DNA of 64,000 nt from Phaseolus vulgaris (lineage: Eukaryota > Streptophyta > Magnoliopsida > Fabales > Fabaceae), in contig NC_023759.2 in NCBI RefSeq assembly GCF_000499845.2, positions 17,184,520 to 17,248,519 on the forward strand, written 5' to 3'. The number at the start of each line of letters is the position of its first letter. The first letter of the stretch is position 1. The translations under genes were made by a program, and so were the position numbers. The notes beneath the pieces are model-generated. The model saw only the letters and a program-made list of their open reading frames with translations. It ran no database searches and had not been told where the DNA came from. This document shows, piece by piece, positions 32,054 through 44,017 of the stretch.

Positions 32054-32082
32054 TACTCCCCGAGTTGGAGAGAATTCGACCA

Positions 32083-34842
32083 CTAATTCTGGAGACCTAC
32101 AGAAAAAGGAGTTAGATCGCTGACATTAAAAGTATGACTACCTAAGAATGAATCAGGCATATCTAACTCATAAGCATTGTCATTAATCCTCTTGAGGACT
32201 TGGAAAGGTCCATCCCCTCGAGGCATTAGTTTGGACTTCCTTTGAGTAGGAAAACGATCCTTCCTCAAGTGAAGCCAAACCCAATCGCCCGCATCAAACA
32301 ACAATGCTTTTCTCCTTTTATTGGCAAGTTCAGCATACTTGCCAACCTTCTTCTCAATTCTCTTCTTGATGTCTTTATGCAAAGTTTTCACAAAAGAAGC
32401 CTTTTCCTCCCCATCTTTGCACAAGACATCTCCAAGAAGGGGAATAGGAAGAAGATCAAGAGGTGTTAGGGGATTAAACCCATAGACCACCTCAAAAGGA
32501 GAATGTGAGGTGGTAGAATTTACTACTCGATTATATGCAAACTCAACATGGGGTAGTAAATTCTCCCACACTCTAGGATTCCCCGAAATAAAACATCTCA
32601 ATAGTTGTCCCAAAGTTCTATTCACCACCTCGGTTTGACCATCAGTTTGTGGGTGGCAAGTGGTAGAAAATAAAAGCTTAGTTCCAAGCTTGCCCCACAA
32701 GATCTTCCAAAAGTGACTCAAGAACTTAGGATCTCTATCGGACACTATAGACCTAAGAATCCCATGCAAGCGAACCACTTCTTGGAAGAAGAGGTTTGCA
32801 ATGTGGCATGCATCATCCACTTTGTGGCAAGGAATAAAGTGAGCCATTTTTGAAAAACGATCCACTACCACAAAAGTGGAGTCCTTTCCCTTTGATGTCT
32901 TGGGTAAGCCTAAGATGAAATCCATAGATATATCTACCCAAGGCTTTGAAGGGATAGGAAGAGGAGTATATAGACCATGGGGATGCATCTTAGACTTAGC
33001 TTTGCAGCAAGCTATGCATTTATCACACAAACTATGAACATGTTTATGCCTATGAGGCCAAAAGAAATGTTCATGCAACACATCCAAAGTTTTAGCAATC
33101 CCAAAATGTCCCATTAAACCCCCCTCATGAGCTTCTCTAACAAGAGATAATCTAATAGAGCATTGAGGAACACAAAGACGTTTTCCTTTAAAAAGAAAGC
33201 CATCTTGTATAAAAAAATCTTTGTGTCCTCCCTTAAGACATTCTTGATAGATGGGAGAAAAATCAAGGTCATCATGATAAAGTTCCTTAATGTGATCAAA
33301 ACCAAGATATTGAGAGGTTAAAAGATTTAGCAAGGTGTATCTTCTAGAAAGAGCATCCGCCACAATATTTATTTTGCCTTGCTTGTGTTTGATCACATAA
33401 GGAAATTGCTCAATGAATTCCACCCACTTAGCATGCCTCTTGTTAAGTTTGTTTTGGCTTTTCAAATATTTAAGAGATTCATGATCACTATGTATCACAA
33501 ACTCTTTGGGAAAAAGATAGTGTTGCCAAGTAAACAAAGCCCTAACAAGTGCATATAATTCCTTATCATAGGTGGAATAGTTGAGATGACTTCCCTTCAA
33601 TTTCTCACTAAAATAGGCTATGGGGTGGCCCTCTTGAAGGAGAACAGCCCCAATACCTATGCTTGAAACATCACACTCAATCTCAAATGTCTTAGTGAAA
33701 TTAGGAAGGGCCAAGATGGGAGCATTAGTCAATTTTTCTTTCAAAGTATCAAAAGCATTTTGTTGTGCTTCTCCCCAATGAAAGACCACATCCTTTTTCA
33801 CTATGTCATTGAGTGGTGCGGCAATGGTACCAAAGTTTGGGACAAATCTTCTATAGAAAGAAGCAAGTCCATGAAAACTTCGGATCTCATTCAAAGATTT
33901 TGGTGTAGGCCAATTTTGAATGGCCACCACCTTTGTTTTGTCCACATGGACCCCTTTACAACTCACAACAAACCCTAGGAATTCTATATGATCAAGAGCA
34001 AACATACATTTAGCAAGGTTAGCATACAAATGTTCCTTCCTAAGGGTTTCTAAAACTTGCCTAACATGCAACCTATGGTCATTCAAAGATAAGCTATAAA
34101 TGAGAATGTCATCAAAGTAAACCACAACAAACTTACCAATGAAAGGTCTAAGAACATGATGCATGAGGCGCATGAAGGTACTTGGTGCATTAGTTAAACC
34201 AAAAGGCATAACTAACCACTCATATAAACCAAAGTTGGTCTTAAAAGCCGTCTTCCATTCATCATCCGGTTTGATACGGATTTGATTGTAGCCGCTTTTA
34301 AGATCAATCTTTGAAAAGATTTTAGAACCATGTAATTCATCCAACAAATCATCTAGTCTAGGTATGGGATGCCTATACTTAATGGTTATGTTATTTATGG
34401 CCCTACAATCTGAACACATTCGCCATGTGCCATCCTTTTTTGGCACTAAGATGATAGGCATAGCACAAGGACTCATGCTATCTTGCACCCACCCTTTCTC
34501 AATCAAAGCCTCAACTTGTTGGCGAATTTCCTTGGTTTCACTTGGATTGGTCCTATATGCTGGATGGTTTGGTAAAGAAGAGCCCGGTATCAAATCAATT
34601 TGGTGCTCAATCCCTCTCAAAGGTGGAAGTCCATTTGGAGGATCTTGAAACACATCTTGGAACTCTTCTACCAAATTTTCCAAGCAATGAGGACTATCAA
34701 AAAGTGATTCTACTCTAAGAGTTCTAGGGATGGCTAAAAAAAGAGGATGATGAGCCACTATTTCCCTTTCAATGTCACGCCTAGACACAAGGAGTGTAGG
34801 CTTAGAACTCTTATCTTTTTTTATCTTTTTTATCTTTTTCAC
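32083..34842 (-). CDS. Pol of element E: RT, RNase H, integrase
   Basis: The 919-residue frame holds reverse transcriptase ([41 protein letters not shown]), RNase H ([41 protein letters not shown]), an integrase zinc finger ([18 protein letters not shown]...[12 protein letters not shown]), the core with DFILGLP, SDRDPKF and [14 protein letters not shown], and a C-terminal part ending [11 protein letters not shown]. All catalytic acidic residues I looked for are present. No chromodomain is seen. A TAG at 32,083-32,085 ends it, but the same frame continues (WSNSLQLGEYDGDQAQ) into the LTR. The start overlaps the end of gag in another frame through an A-rich run. Confidence 0.9.
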   Translation of the reverse strand: MKKIKKIKKDKSSKPTLLVSRRDIEREIVAHHPLFLAIPRTLRVESLFDSPHCLENLVEEFQDVFQDPPNGLPPLRGIEHQIDLIPGSSLPNHPAYRTNPSETKEIRQQVEALIEKGWVQDSMSPCAMPIILVPKKDGTWRMCSDCRAINNITIKYRHPIPRLDDLLDELHGSKIFSKIDLKSGYNQIRIKPDDEWKTAFKTNFGLYEWLVMPFGLTNAPSTFMRLMHHVLRPFIGKFVVVYFDDILIYSLSLNDHRLHVRQVLETLRKEHLYANLAKCMFALDHIEFLGFVVSCKGVHVDKTKVVAIQNWPTPKSLNEIRSFHGLASFYRRFVPNFGTIAAPLNDIVKKDVVFHWGEAQQNAFDTLKEKLTNAPILALPNFTKTFEIECDVSSIGIGAVLLQEGHPIAYFSEKLKGSHLNYSTYDKELYALVRALFTWQHYLFPKEFVIHSDHESLKYLKSQNKLNKRHAKWVEFIEQFPYVIKHKQGKINIVADALSRRYTLLNLLTSQYLGFDHIKELYHDDLDFSPIYQECLKGGHKDFFIQDGFLFKGKRLCVPQCSIRLSLVREAHEGGLMGHFGIAKTLDVLHEHFFWPHRHKHVHSLCDKCIACCKAKSKMHPHGLYTPLPIPSKPWVDISMDFILGLPKTSKGKDSTFVVVDRFSKMAHFIPCHKVDDACHIANLFFQEVVRLHGILRSIVSDRDPKFLSHFWKILWGKLGTKLLFSTTCHPQTDGQTEVVNRTLGQLLRCFISGNPRVWENLLPHVEFAYNRVVNSTTSHSPFEVVYGFNPLTPLDLLPIPLLGDVLCKDGEEKASFVKTLHKDIKKRIEKKVGKYAELANKRRKALLFDAGDWVWLHLRKDRFPTQRKSKLMPRGDGPFQVLKRINDNAYELDMPDSFLGSHTFNVSDLTPFSVGLQN

Positions 34843-37800
34843 TCTCCCTCTTTTTCTTCATGATAACTTGGTCTTCATGGACTTCTCTTGGAGAGAGAGA
34901 TTTTAAAGTAACCTTGTGACCATGGAATTCAAAAGATAGTTTATTGGTAAAGCCATCATGTAAAACTTTTCTATCAAATTGCCAAGGCCTTCCCAAAAGA
35001 ACATGAGTGGCTTCCATGGGCACAACATCACATAATATCTCATCTTTGTATTTTCCAATGGAGAAATGGATGAGGACTTGTTTATTAACAATTATTTCTC
35101 CTACCTCACTAAGCCATTGTAATTTGTAGGGCTTTGTATGAGAGATAGTAGGCAATCCAAGCTTGTCTACCACTCTTGTACTAGCCACATTTGCACAACT
35201 ACCCCCATCCACTATCAAGGAACAAATGTTGTTTTGAATAAGACATCTTGTATGGAAAATATTTTCCTTTTGACTTTCATCAAAAGGTTGTGAAACTTGT
35301 CCAAGAAGTCTTCTCACAACTAACAAATCCCCTTCAAGTGGACATTCACTCTCTTCCTCACTAGATGCATGAGAATGCAATGAATGCTTTAGAGAATCCG
35401 AATCATGCTCACTAACTACAATGCCCTCATGCATGTACATACTTCGTTTGGAAGGACAATTTGCAACAATATGACCATAACCCATACATTTAAAGCATTT
35501 AGTATTAGATGTTCTAGTGGGAGACTTAGGTCTAGAAGTAGATGGCTTAGATTCCTTGGGTTTGAAAGAAGAATCTTTGGAAGGATGTTTAGAAAAAGAA
35601 GTTTTGTTTCTCCAAGACTTGGAGTAGTATCCATCATTGGAAGCATTTTTAAAAGAGTTTTTCTTAGAAAGTTGGGCTTCCACCTTCATTGCAAGATGAA
35701 CTAAAGAGCCCAATGATGAATACTCTTGTAACTCAACAATGTCTTGAATATCCTTCCTAAGACCACTCACAAACCTAGCAACCATGGCTTCTTCACTTTC
35801 TTCTAATTCAATTTTAAGCACAAGCGTCTCAAGCTCCTTATAATATTCATCCACATTTAGCGTGCCTTGTTGAAACCGTTGGAGTCTCAACATGAGGTCT
35901 TTCCTAAAATGTGGGGGCACAAACCTAGCGCGCATATGATCCTTCAAAGAGTTCCAAGAGTCCACGGGAGGACCCTTGTGATAGATAATGTCCTTTATGT
36001 TGGGTTTAATAGTGCCAAAGTTCAAGAGGGGGGGGGGGGGTGAATTGACCTTTTAAAACTTTCTCGCAGAAACAGTGTTTAACACAGTTTTACAGAAAAT
36101 AAATCGATTTATGAAAAAATGAACAGATTTATTTCAGCACTGTTTTTGTTTGAAAAGCTTTTAATACAGCAAGGTTAATCACAAGATTATGCAGATAGAT
36201 TTTCAAGATGCACACACACAGATATCAGATTGAAAAACAGTGAAACACAGAAAACAGCAAACCTTAATTCCACTTAATGTGATTTAGGTTCAGTTAAGGG
36301 CTTGACAAATTGTGAGATAATCTATCACATACAACCTGTTTTATTAGCCTTTAACTGATTATCAGTGTTCTTATTGAAACCAGACAATTTTCCAGAAATT
36401 AAGAACAATGTGCACAGCGCCCAGAAAGAACAGATTTATTTTCAATTGAACAGATTTATTTCTTTGCTGTTTTATCAATTATGCAGAAACGAAATTGCAG
36501 AGAGTGAGAGAGAATGAACACAAGCAGTTATACTGGTTCACTCAACTGAGCTACATCCAGTCTTCACCAACACCAGGTGGAAATCACTAAAACACAGTAC
36601 AACCAAGTACAATTCCCACTGTTCTTGAAACCTACAAGAACTTAGGTACTCTTGCTGAAAAAACCTATTTCAGCACTCACACACCCACTCTTCAAGAACA
36701 CCTATCAAGAAGAGTGTTCAACCAAACTATTACAAGAAATGAGAAGTGAAACGACTACACCTGATTGAGGATACTAAGATCTGCCTTAAACCAGTAGGCA
36801 AGATTGCTAGAACAGTAGCTGCACCTCACACCAAGCTTTTGGAACCAAACCAAGAACAAGCACTTTGTGATTTTTGAAATCTTTGAAGAACAAATGCTAA
36901 TCCTTTGTAAACTTTTGATTCTCTACTGTAAAACTTGTTTTTACAAATGTATGAACTGTTGAATGAATGTTAAACTCAGAAACAAGTTTGCATTTTATAG
37001 AAAACCAACTTATAACAGATTTTTGAAAAACAGTTAAAGCTGTTATAAAATGAACAGATTGAAAATAAAATGAACAGATTTATTTTCAAAAAGCAGTTAG
37101 AGAATTTGTTAAGTGAGGAGACTTAGTCAATCATTCTGGTGCATAGACAAAACTGAAAACGTTTAAGCTTGATATGGCACCAGAGACAAAAAGAATCTAT
37201 TCATTTACAGTTGAACAGATTTATTTTTCAAAACGAAAACAGAGAAAGTTTAACTATTTAAAACTCAGTCGTTTTGAAAGGTAGAAGACTTAGTCAAAAT
37301 ACCTTATGCACAAAATCTAATTTTCACAAGACTTAGCCAAGGCATCAGTGTAAAAATGAATCTGTTTATTTAGAAAAGAACAGATTTATTTTATGCAGTA
37401 AATGTGTTTTTTTGTAAAACATGTGAAAAACAGTTTAAGAAAACTTATGCTTGTTCTTATCACATGGCCAGTGGGTATGAGGTGAGTTACTCAGCAAAAA
37501 GCCCACTCTTAGACAACCTCTAAGCACTACCTAAGACATACTTAAAGCAAAGCAAAGTACAAATGAAATGTACATATAAGTCTTCATCAAACACAATCTT
37601 AAAGGGGCAGCAACCATCTTCAACACTTTACAATTCCATGCCACCATTTCATGGCATAATCACTAAACTCTAGGGTGGCTAGCTTAAGCTTATGCTCATC
37701 TTGGATCTCATGGATCTCAAAAATTTGTTCACACTTAGCCTCCCAATCTAAATATACATTTGGATCACTAGAACCATTAAAACAAGGTAGCTTGACCGAA

Positions 37801-38129
37801 GGAAGCTTAGACTTTGCATCATGATAGAAGCCATTGCCGTAGTGAATTCTTTCCCCTTGGTGATGATGTCTTTGTCCATGGACTTGGGGTGGAGTTCTCC
37901 TTCTCCTATGCTCATCTTCACGGCCAACATCATTGGAAGAAGCTCTTGTTGAAGGTCTATGATGCTCATCATGAATTGAAGGAGATGGTCTAGCTTGTTG
38001 CACCTCCATCGTTTGCAATTTCTCCTCCAACCGTCTAATGGTTCTTTGAGCTTCATGTAATTCACCAAGGATTGAAGCTTTGGAAGGAGAATTCTGCTTG
38101 TATGATGCATCACTTGAAAATCCAGCCAT
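34811..38129 (-). pseudogene. Gag-protease of element E, split by a solo LTR
   Basis: The first part, 38,129-37,626, starts MAGFSSDASYKQNSPSKAS and ends in the gag domain (YLDWEAKCEQIF, MKWWHGIVK). The solo LTR 35,998-37,625 interrupts it, and gag resumes at 35,997 with DIIYHKGPPVDSWNSLK. The second part carries the rest of gag, a zinc knuckle CFKCMGYGHIVANC, and an aspartic protease with LIVDGGSCANV, ending in a lysine-rich run at 34,811. Excluding the insertion and one copy of the CTTTA duplication leaves the reading frame continuous. Confidence 0.88.
35998..37625 (-). repeat. solo LTR of a Sirevirus-like copia element inside gag of element E
   Basis: It starts TGTTGGGTTT and ends TCTTCAACA, 1,628 bp, flanked by CTTTA (35,993-35,997 and 37,626-37,630). 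The terminal phrases (AAGTTCAAGAGGGG...GGTGAATTGA) match the copia LTR at 45,729. A run of about 13 G lies near 36,031. Confidence 0.9.
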
Positions 38130-39420
38130 TTGGAATTAAAAACAGCAAACACACAAAAACAGCAAACAAGTTAAAAAATTAGCAAAACAGTGAGTGTTTC
38201 AAAGCAAACTGCCGAAGTGAAATGAGGTTGAAAAAGAGATCACTCTCAAAGAAATAATGTTCTTGCACCAATCTGATCTTGAGGCCTTGGAATTCTCAAA
38301 TGAAATATGTCAAAGCAAGCACACCAATCTCAAGAGCAACCACCACCAAACCAAAAAAACAATAAAGACAAACAAGAAAAGGTATAAGCAAAGAAAGGTA
38401 ATTGCAAAACGAATACTATATGTAAGACAAACTCAAAGAGTAAGAATGAAAGACAATCAAGAAAATAAAGAACTCAATGAGAAAAGTAGGCACACAAAAG
38501 AATTCTTAAGGAAAAGCACTAGAGTAGATGAAGAAAACTGTGCTTGCTATTCACTGATTTAACTGGAATGATGTAGAGCGAACTGGATTATGAAATTTAA
38601 ACCATAGAAACTTCAAGATGTTAACTCAATAATGGCACTGGAATCAATTAAAAACAGTAAGCCAATTAATTGAGATAAAGTTTTTAAAATCGCTGCCAGA
38701 TTACCGTATTCTTTTCGGCAGAATTGTACACTTTTTTTATTTTATTTATCATTTTTTGTGTACTTTGAATTTTTGAATGATTCTTTTTTCTATTCTTTTC
38801 TAACACTTTGAATATCACAAATCCAGAATTTCAGAATTTTCCAGTGAGTAAATCAATTGCAATAAGGAAAAACAGTAAGCACTTTTTTTCAGAAACAGAG
38901 GAATCCTAATAAGAATGAAAAACAGAATTATGAACTAGCAAAGACATAATAGAAAATGATGTATTGGAACTTGTATAGGTCTAGAATACAAGTATGAACT
39001 CAATTCTAAAAAGAAAAATGCACAAAGGATCAATATCAATTCAGAAAATTATATGACACCAAAGCAAGAAACAATCAAAGCAATAAAAGTACTACTAGAA
39101 GTAATGACAATTATGGAATAACATGACTAAGACAAAACTTGACATGATTACAAAATTAAAAGACACATCACAAATTTTAACAACAAGTGAAAGGAAGCTT
39201 AAGATAAACTCTAGGAAGGATAATGCCATTCCAAAAGAGCAACCATACTCATAAGAAGAATGAGTGCCATAAACCTTTTCACAAGCACTTGGTGTAAAAG
39301 AAAAACAGCAAGAATACTCAAGTAAAAAAAAATCTAAAACAGCAACTTAAATTGCAAGAAAATTAAAGAGCTCTTGAAATTAAAGTGCACACAACTCAAC
39401 AATTAAACAAGAAGAACCTA
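38130..39420 (-). other. leader of element E
   Basis: Untranslated, A/T-rich stretch between the primer-binding site and gag, comparable in length to the leader of element B. Short frames here have no recognisable domain. Confidence 0.6.
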
Positions 39421-39435
39421 AGACTCATGATACCA
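39421..39435 (-). other. primer-binding site of element E
   Basis: Minus strand TGGTATCATGAGTCT, two bases after the LTR end. It is similar to the site in element B and to the initiator methionine tRNA complement. Confidence 0.75.
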
Positions 39436-39437
39436 CA

Positions 39438-40428
39438 TGATGTGATTCCACTAGCCATATAGAGAATGATTCTTGACATTCTTAGGAATCACCTTGAGTT
39501 GGACATTATAGAGGCACTTTTCTTAGAGTTGGATCATTGTTCTAAGACAAGAACTCACCAAAAACTAGTACCAAATCCCAAACTCATTTGGATGTTCCAC
39601 ATATTGTCAAATTGAACCAACAAAAAGATGTAAAACTAAGAAGTACCGAACAGAATTGCATAAGAACACATTTGAACCGAACAAAGTGAAAATTAAAAGG
39701 CAAGAACAGAAAATAGGTGCTGGAAAAATAGAATAGCCGAACCAAACAACAAGACAACAAGCTTAGAACAAAGAATTAACAAAGAAGAAAGGAAGGAGAG
39801 AAGAAATGTTCATGAAGATGGAAGGATGATGGATGATCTCGCCACTAGAAGTGTGGAATGCTCCTAGATGAGAGTGATGCCGCCACTTGAGGACTCCATT
39901 GATCCATCAAGATAAGACTAGAGAAGAAGGCTCAAAAGCTCTCCAAAGTTCACTCAAAATTTGAGTAGAGTTTTCTTAGATTAATTCCAATCTGAAAAAT
40001 ACAAGGAGAGCACCTCTATTTATAGCCTAAGGTGCTGAAAAACAAAGCTAAGAGAATTCAAAATTCCCTCCTAAAACTATTCAAAACCGGCGCCTAATCC
40101 ATGCATGAGGAAGGTGTGACTCTTTCCTTCACTTTGGCACCTCCTATTCTACTCCTACACCTATCTACTAATACACCCCCCCTCCTAAAGCTCCTAACTA
40201 AAGCCTAAAAGATGCTAAAACAAAAGAGGTTTCTAATGTTTCCCTCTAAGCACCTTCAACTAAAGAAATTACAAAAAGAGAAAATAAATGTCCCCTAGCT
40301 CCCAAAGCTTTGAGCATGCTTCTTGTAATCCTTTGAGGTGGCCTTTGACCTCCATGGGCGTCCTCCATTTGTGCCTCTACCTCTTCTTGATCTTGTTGAT
40401 TGGCCTCCATGTCCTCTTGAGCTTGATC
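39438..40428 (-). repeat. 5' LTR of element E (lacks its first 7 bases)
   Basis: It is 991 bp and identical to the other LTR apart from one base and the missing outer TCCATCA. The sequence passes directly into copia DNA at ...TTGATC/AGTGC. Confidence 0.9.
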
Positions 40429-40878
40429 AGTGCAAGATAAAAACCGAACACAATAATTTGTTTGAACCTGGACAGCTCGTAGCAGAGATGAGAAGGTGTG
40501 AAAAACAATTGATTAGTGCCAGGTTTATATAGAGCTTTAAATCAGATTTCAAGAATTATGGGTTAAAAAAAAATCAAATCAATCCGATATGCTCAAGATT
40601 TTATTCTTGTGGTACAGCAGGTTCAGGTGTTGATTTACGTAAGAATATATTGGAACCAGATTTCAGTTTGATAAATCAAATCTGTTGCACCTACACAATA
40701 TCCTATCAGTTAGGATACCCACATGCTAATTGTCATAGACTTGCTGGTTAATAACCGTAAAAGCAGTCAAAGATAAAGAGAGAAAAAGAAAAACAAATCT
40801 TTCTCTTTCCTAGTCACAACTGTGATTCTGAAACAGAGAACAAAACATGTTAAAATATAAAGTAACAGATTGAAATTT
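40429..40878 (-). other. copia 3' region after pol
   Basis: This lies between the stop of copia pol and element E. It probably held the start of the extra frame whose end is at 30,678-31,055, but I see no clear coding frame on either strand. Confidence 0.45.
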
Positions 40879-43800
40879 TTACTGCAGAGGACAACTTAAG
40901 CTAATGATACCCAATTCATTTAGAAGAAAATAAAACCTATCTTTAGCAAGAGGTTTAGTAAAAAGATTAGCCAATTGAAATTCAGTGCCAATGAATTTGA
41001 TATCACAAGTTCCATTAGCTATATGTTCTCTTAGAAAGTGATGTCTAATTTCAATATGTTTAGTTCTTGAATGCATGACAGGATTCTTAAACAGATTTAT
41101 AGCACTAGTATTATCACAATTTATAGGTATCTTGTTTAATAGAATTCCAAAGTCACTTAGCTGCTGCCTTAGCCATAAGGTTTGAGCACAACAACTTCCA
41201 ACAGCTATATATTCTGCCTCTACTGTAGAGAGAGCAACACAAGCCTGTTTCTTGCAATGCCATGAGATTAGACTTGATCCAAGCATGTGACAAGTCCCAC
41301 TTGTGCTTTTCCTATCAACCTTGCAACCTGCAAAGTCAGAGTCTGAAAAACCAGTTAAGTTTAAAGATACATTGTTAGGATACCATAATCCAACATCCTT
41401 AGATCCTTGCAAGTATTTCAGAATTCTCTTTGCTGCATTGTAGTGTGATTCCTTTGGATCAGATTGATATCTAGCACATAAGCACACAACAAACATAATG
41501 TCAGGCCTGCTAGCAGTTAAGTATAACAAAGAACCAATTAAACCCCTGCACTTGGATTGATCCACTGATTTTCCTACACAATCTTGTTCCAGCTGGCAGC
41601 TTGTTGAAATAGGAGTGTTGATTGCCTTGCATTGATCCATGTCAAACCTCTTAAGCAGCTCCTTGTAGTACTTTTCTTGACTTATGAAAATTCCATCCTT
41701 GAGTTGTTTCACTTGTAGTCCAAGGAAGAAATTCATTTCTCCTAACATTGACATCTCAAACTCACTCTTCATTGTTTTCACAAAGTCTTCACACATCTCT
41801 TCATTTGTGGATCCAAAGATAATATCATCCACATAGACTTGCACAAGTATAATGTCTTCTCTTTTCTTCTTTATGAACAGAGTTTTATCAAAATTGTCAC
41901 GGTTATATCCTTGAGAGAGCAGAAATTCACTTAGCCTCTCATACCATTGCCTAGGTGCCTGTTTCAATCCATATAAGGCCTTCTTAAGCATGTACACATG
42001 CTCTGGATTTTTCTGATCTTCAAACCCTGGAGGCTGAGATACAAACACCTTTTCATTTATGTAACCATTTAAGAATGCACTCTTAACATCCATTTGAAAC
42101 AGCTTGAAACCTTGTATGCTGGAAAATGCTAGGAGTAATCTGACAGCTTCAAGACGTGCTACTGGTGCATAGGTTTCACCAAAATCAATTCCCTCTTCTT
42201 GGTTATAACCTTTAGCAACCAACCTTGCTTTATTTCTAGTGATAGCCCCATGTTCATCCCTCTTGTTCTTGTACACCCACTTGGTTCCTATGATATTCAT
42301 CTCATGCTTTCTTGGAACCAAAGTCCACACTTCATTGTATTCAAACTGGTTCAGTTCTTCCTGCATTGCTGTTATCCAATTGTTGTCTTGCAGTGCTTCT
42401 TCCAGACTTTTAGGCTCAATCTGTGAAACAAAGGCCACTGTTCTGCAGAAATTATTAAGTGAATTCATTGTTGAGACTCCTTTCTTAATTTTACCAATTA
42501 CATTGTCTAGTGTAAGATCCCTGGGTGTCTTCCATTCCTTAGGCAATCCTGCATTCACAGTAGATTCTTTGACAGAATTTTGATTAGTTGCATCAAGCTC
42601 ACTAGATTGATTCTTTTGCAAAATGGTTCTTAAATCATCCATACCAGGTTCATCCAGAACAGATTTAGGCACAAAACAATCTGTTTCATCAAATACAACA
42701 TGTATAGATTCTTCTACTGCAAGCAATCTTTTATTATACACTCTATAAGCATGTCCATTTATAGCATAACCAATATGTATTCCTTCATCTGATTTAGGAT
42801 CAAATTTCCCCAGATTGTCTTTACCATTATTTAGAACAAAACATTTACAGCCAAAAACCCTAAGATGACTAATGCTAGGCTTCCTACCTTTATACAATTC
42901 ATATGGAGTTTTCTTAAGAATTGGTCTAATCAAGGTTCTGTTAAGCACATAAGAAGCAGTGTATACTGCATCAGCCCAAAAATATTTAGGTAAACCAGAT
43001 TCATTTAACATGGTCCTAACTAACTCTTCTAATGACATATTCTTCCTTTCAACTACACCATTTTGTTGGGGTGTCCTAGGAGCAGAATAACTATGTGTGA
43101 TCCCATGTTTTTCACAATATCTATCAAATTTTGCATTTTGAAATTCTCCCCCATGATCACTACGAATCTGTTTTATTCTATTTTCAGTTTCATTATGCAG
43201 AACCTTAGCAAGTTTCTTAAAGGCTTTATATGCATCATTTTTAGAAGCAAGAAACAAGGTCCATGTATATCTTGAAAAGTCATCAACAATCACCAAGGCA
43301 TAGTAATTTCCAGCTAGGCTAGCAGTCATAGATGGTCCAAACAAGTCCATATGTAAAACATCCAAGGCTTTATTTGTAGAAACCACATCTTTAGATTTAA
43401 ATGAAGTTCTTATCTGTTTTCCCTTTACACAAGCATCACACAATCTGTTATTCTGAAATTTTATGTTTGGTAAACCATAAACTAGTTCCTTAGACTTTAG
43501 CTTGTTCAAGTGATTTGTGTGAATATGAGCTAGCCTCCTATGCCACAGCCATGACTCATCACTTTTAGATAACAAACACTCATTTTCAGAACAGCTCTTC
43601 ATAATATCTAAGAGATAGATGTTGTTTACCCTTTTTCCTGTGAAAAGCACCTTACCAGAAGTTTCATTTGAAATTGTACAAGTGTTGGCTTCGAAATTGA
43701 CCTTGTATCCCTTGTCACACAGCTGGCTAATGCTTAGAAGACTATGCTTTAGCCCTTCAACATACAGTACATTCTCAATAGTGGTTGAGTCTGCAGTACC

Positions 43801-43935
43801 AACATTTCCTCTTCCAAGAATCCTTCATCTATTATTATCTCCATATGTAACGTGTCCTTCAGCTTTAAGTTTCAGATTTGTGAATTGGGTGACATCACCA
43901 GTCATGTGCTTTGAGCACCCGCTATCCAAGTACCA
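40879..43935 (-). pseudogene. Pol of the copia element: protease end, integrase, RT, RNase H
   Basis: The uninterrupted part reaches from a TGA at 43,827-43,825 to 40,879. It encodes the integrase finger (WLWHRRLAHIHTNHL...CDACVKGKQ), the core with DLFGP, RSDHGGEF and QQNGVVERKN, reverse transcriptase (LVAKGYNQEEGIDFGETYAP, YVDDIIFGS), RNase H (YSDSDFAG-type FSDSDFAGCKVDRKSTSG, VEAEYIA) and an end near LFTKPLAKDRF. Upstream of the stop is the protease motif WYLDSGCSKHMTG (43,930-43,895). Integrase before RT fixes it as Ty1/copia. The stop separates protease from integrase, so the polyprotein is not made whole. Confidence 0.88.
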
Positions 43936-44017
43936 CTGATTTTTCCTGCTATTTTTCTGCAAAACAAAACAGATTTAACACATATGGTACCCCTTCCAAA
44001 TTTAGGGTCCAACATGA

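Larger units (their letters stand above)
31056..40428 (-). mobile_element. gypsy element E, 9.4 kb, very young, with a solo LTR in gag
   Basis: The LTRs 31,056-32,053 and 39,438-40,428 differ at a single base over 991 by my reading (31,965 region, G versus C). The order on the minus strand is LTR, primer-binding site, leader, gag, protease, RT, RNase H, integrase, LTR. The outer 7 bases of the right-hand LTR (TCCATCA) are missing and the flanks AACCC/AGTGC do not match, so the usual target duplication is absent. Confidence 0.9.
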
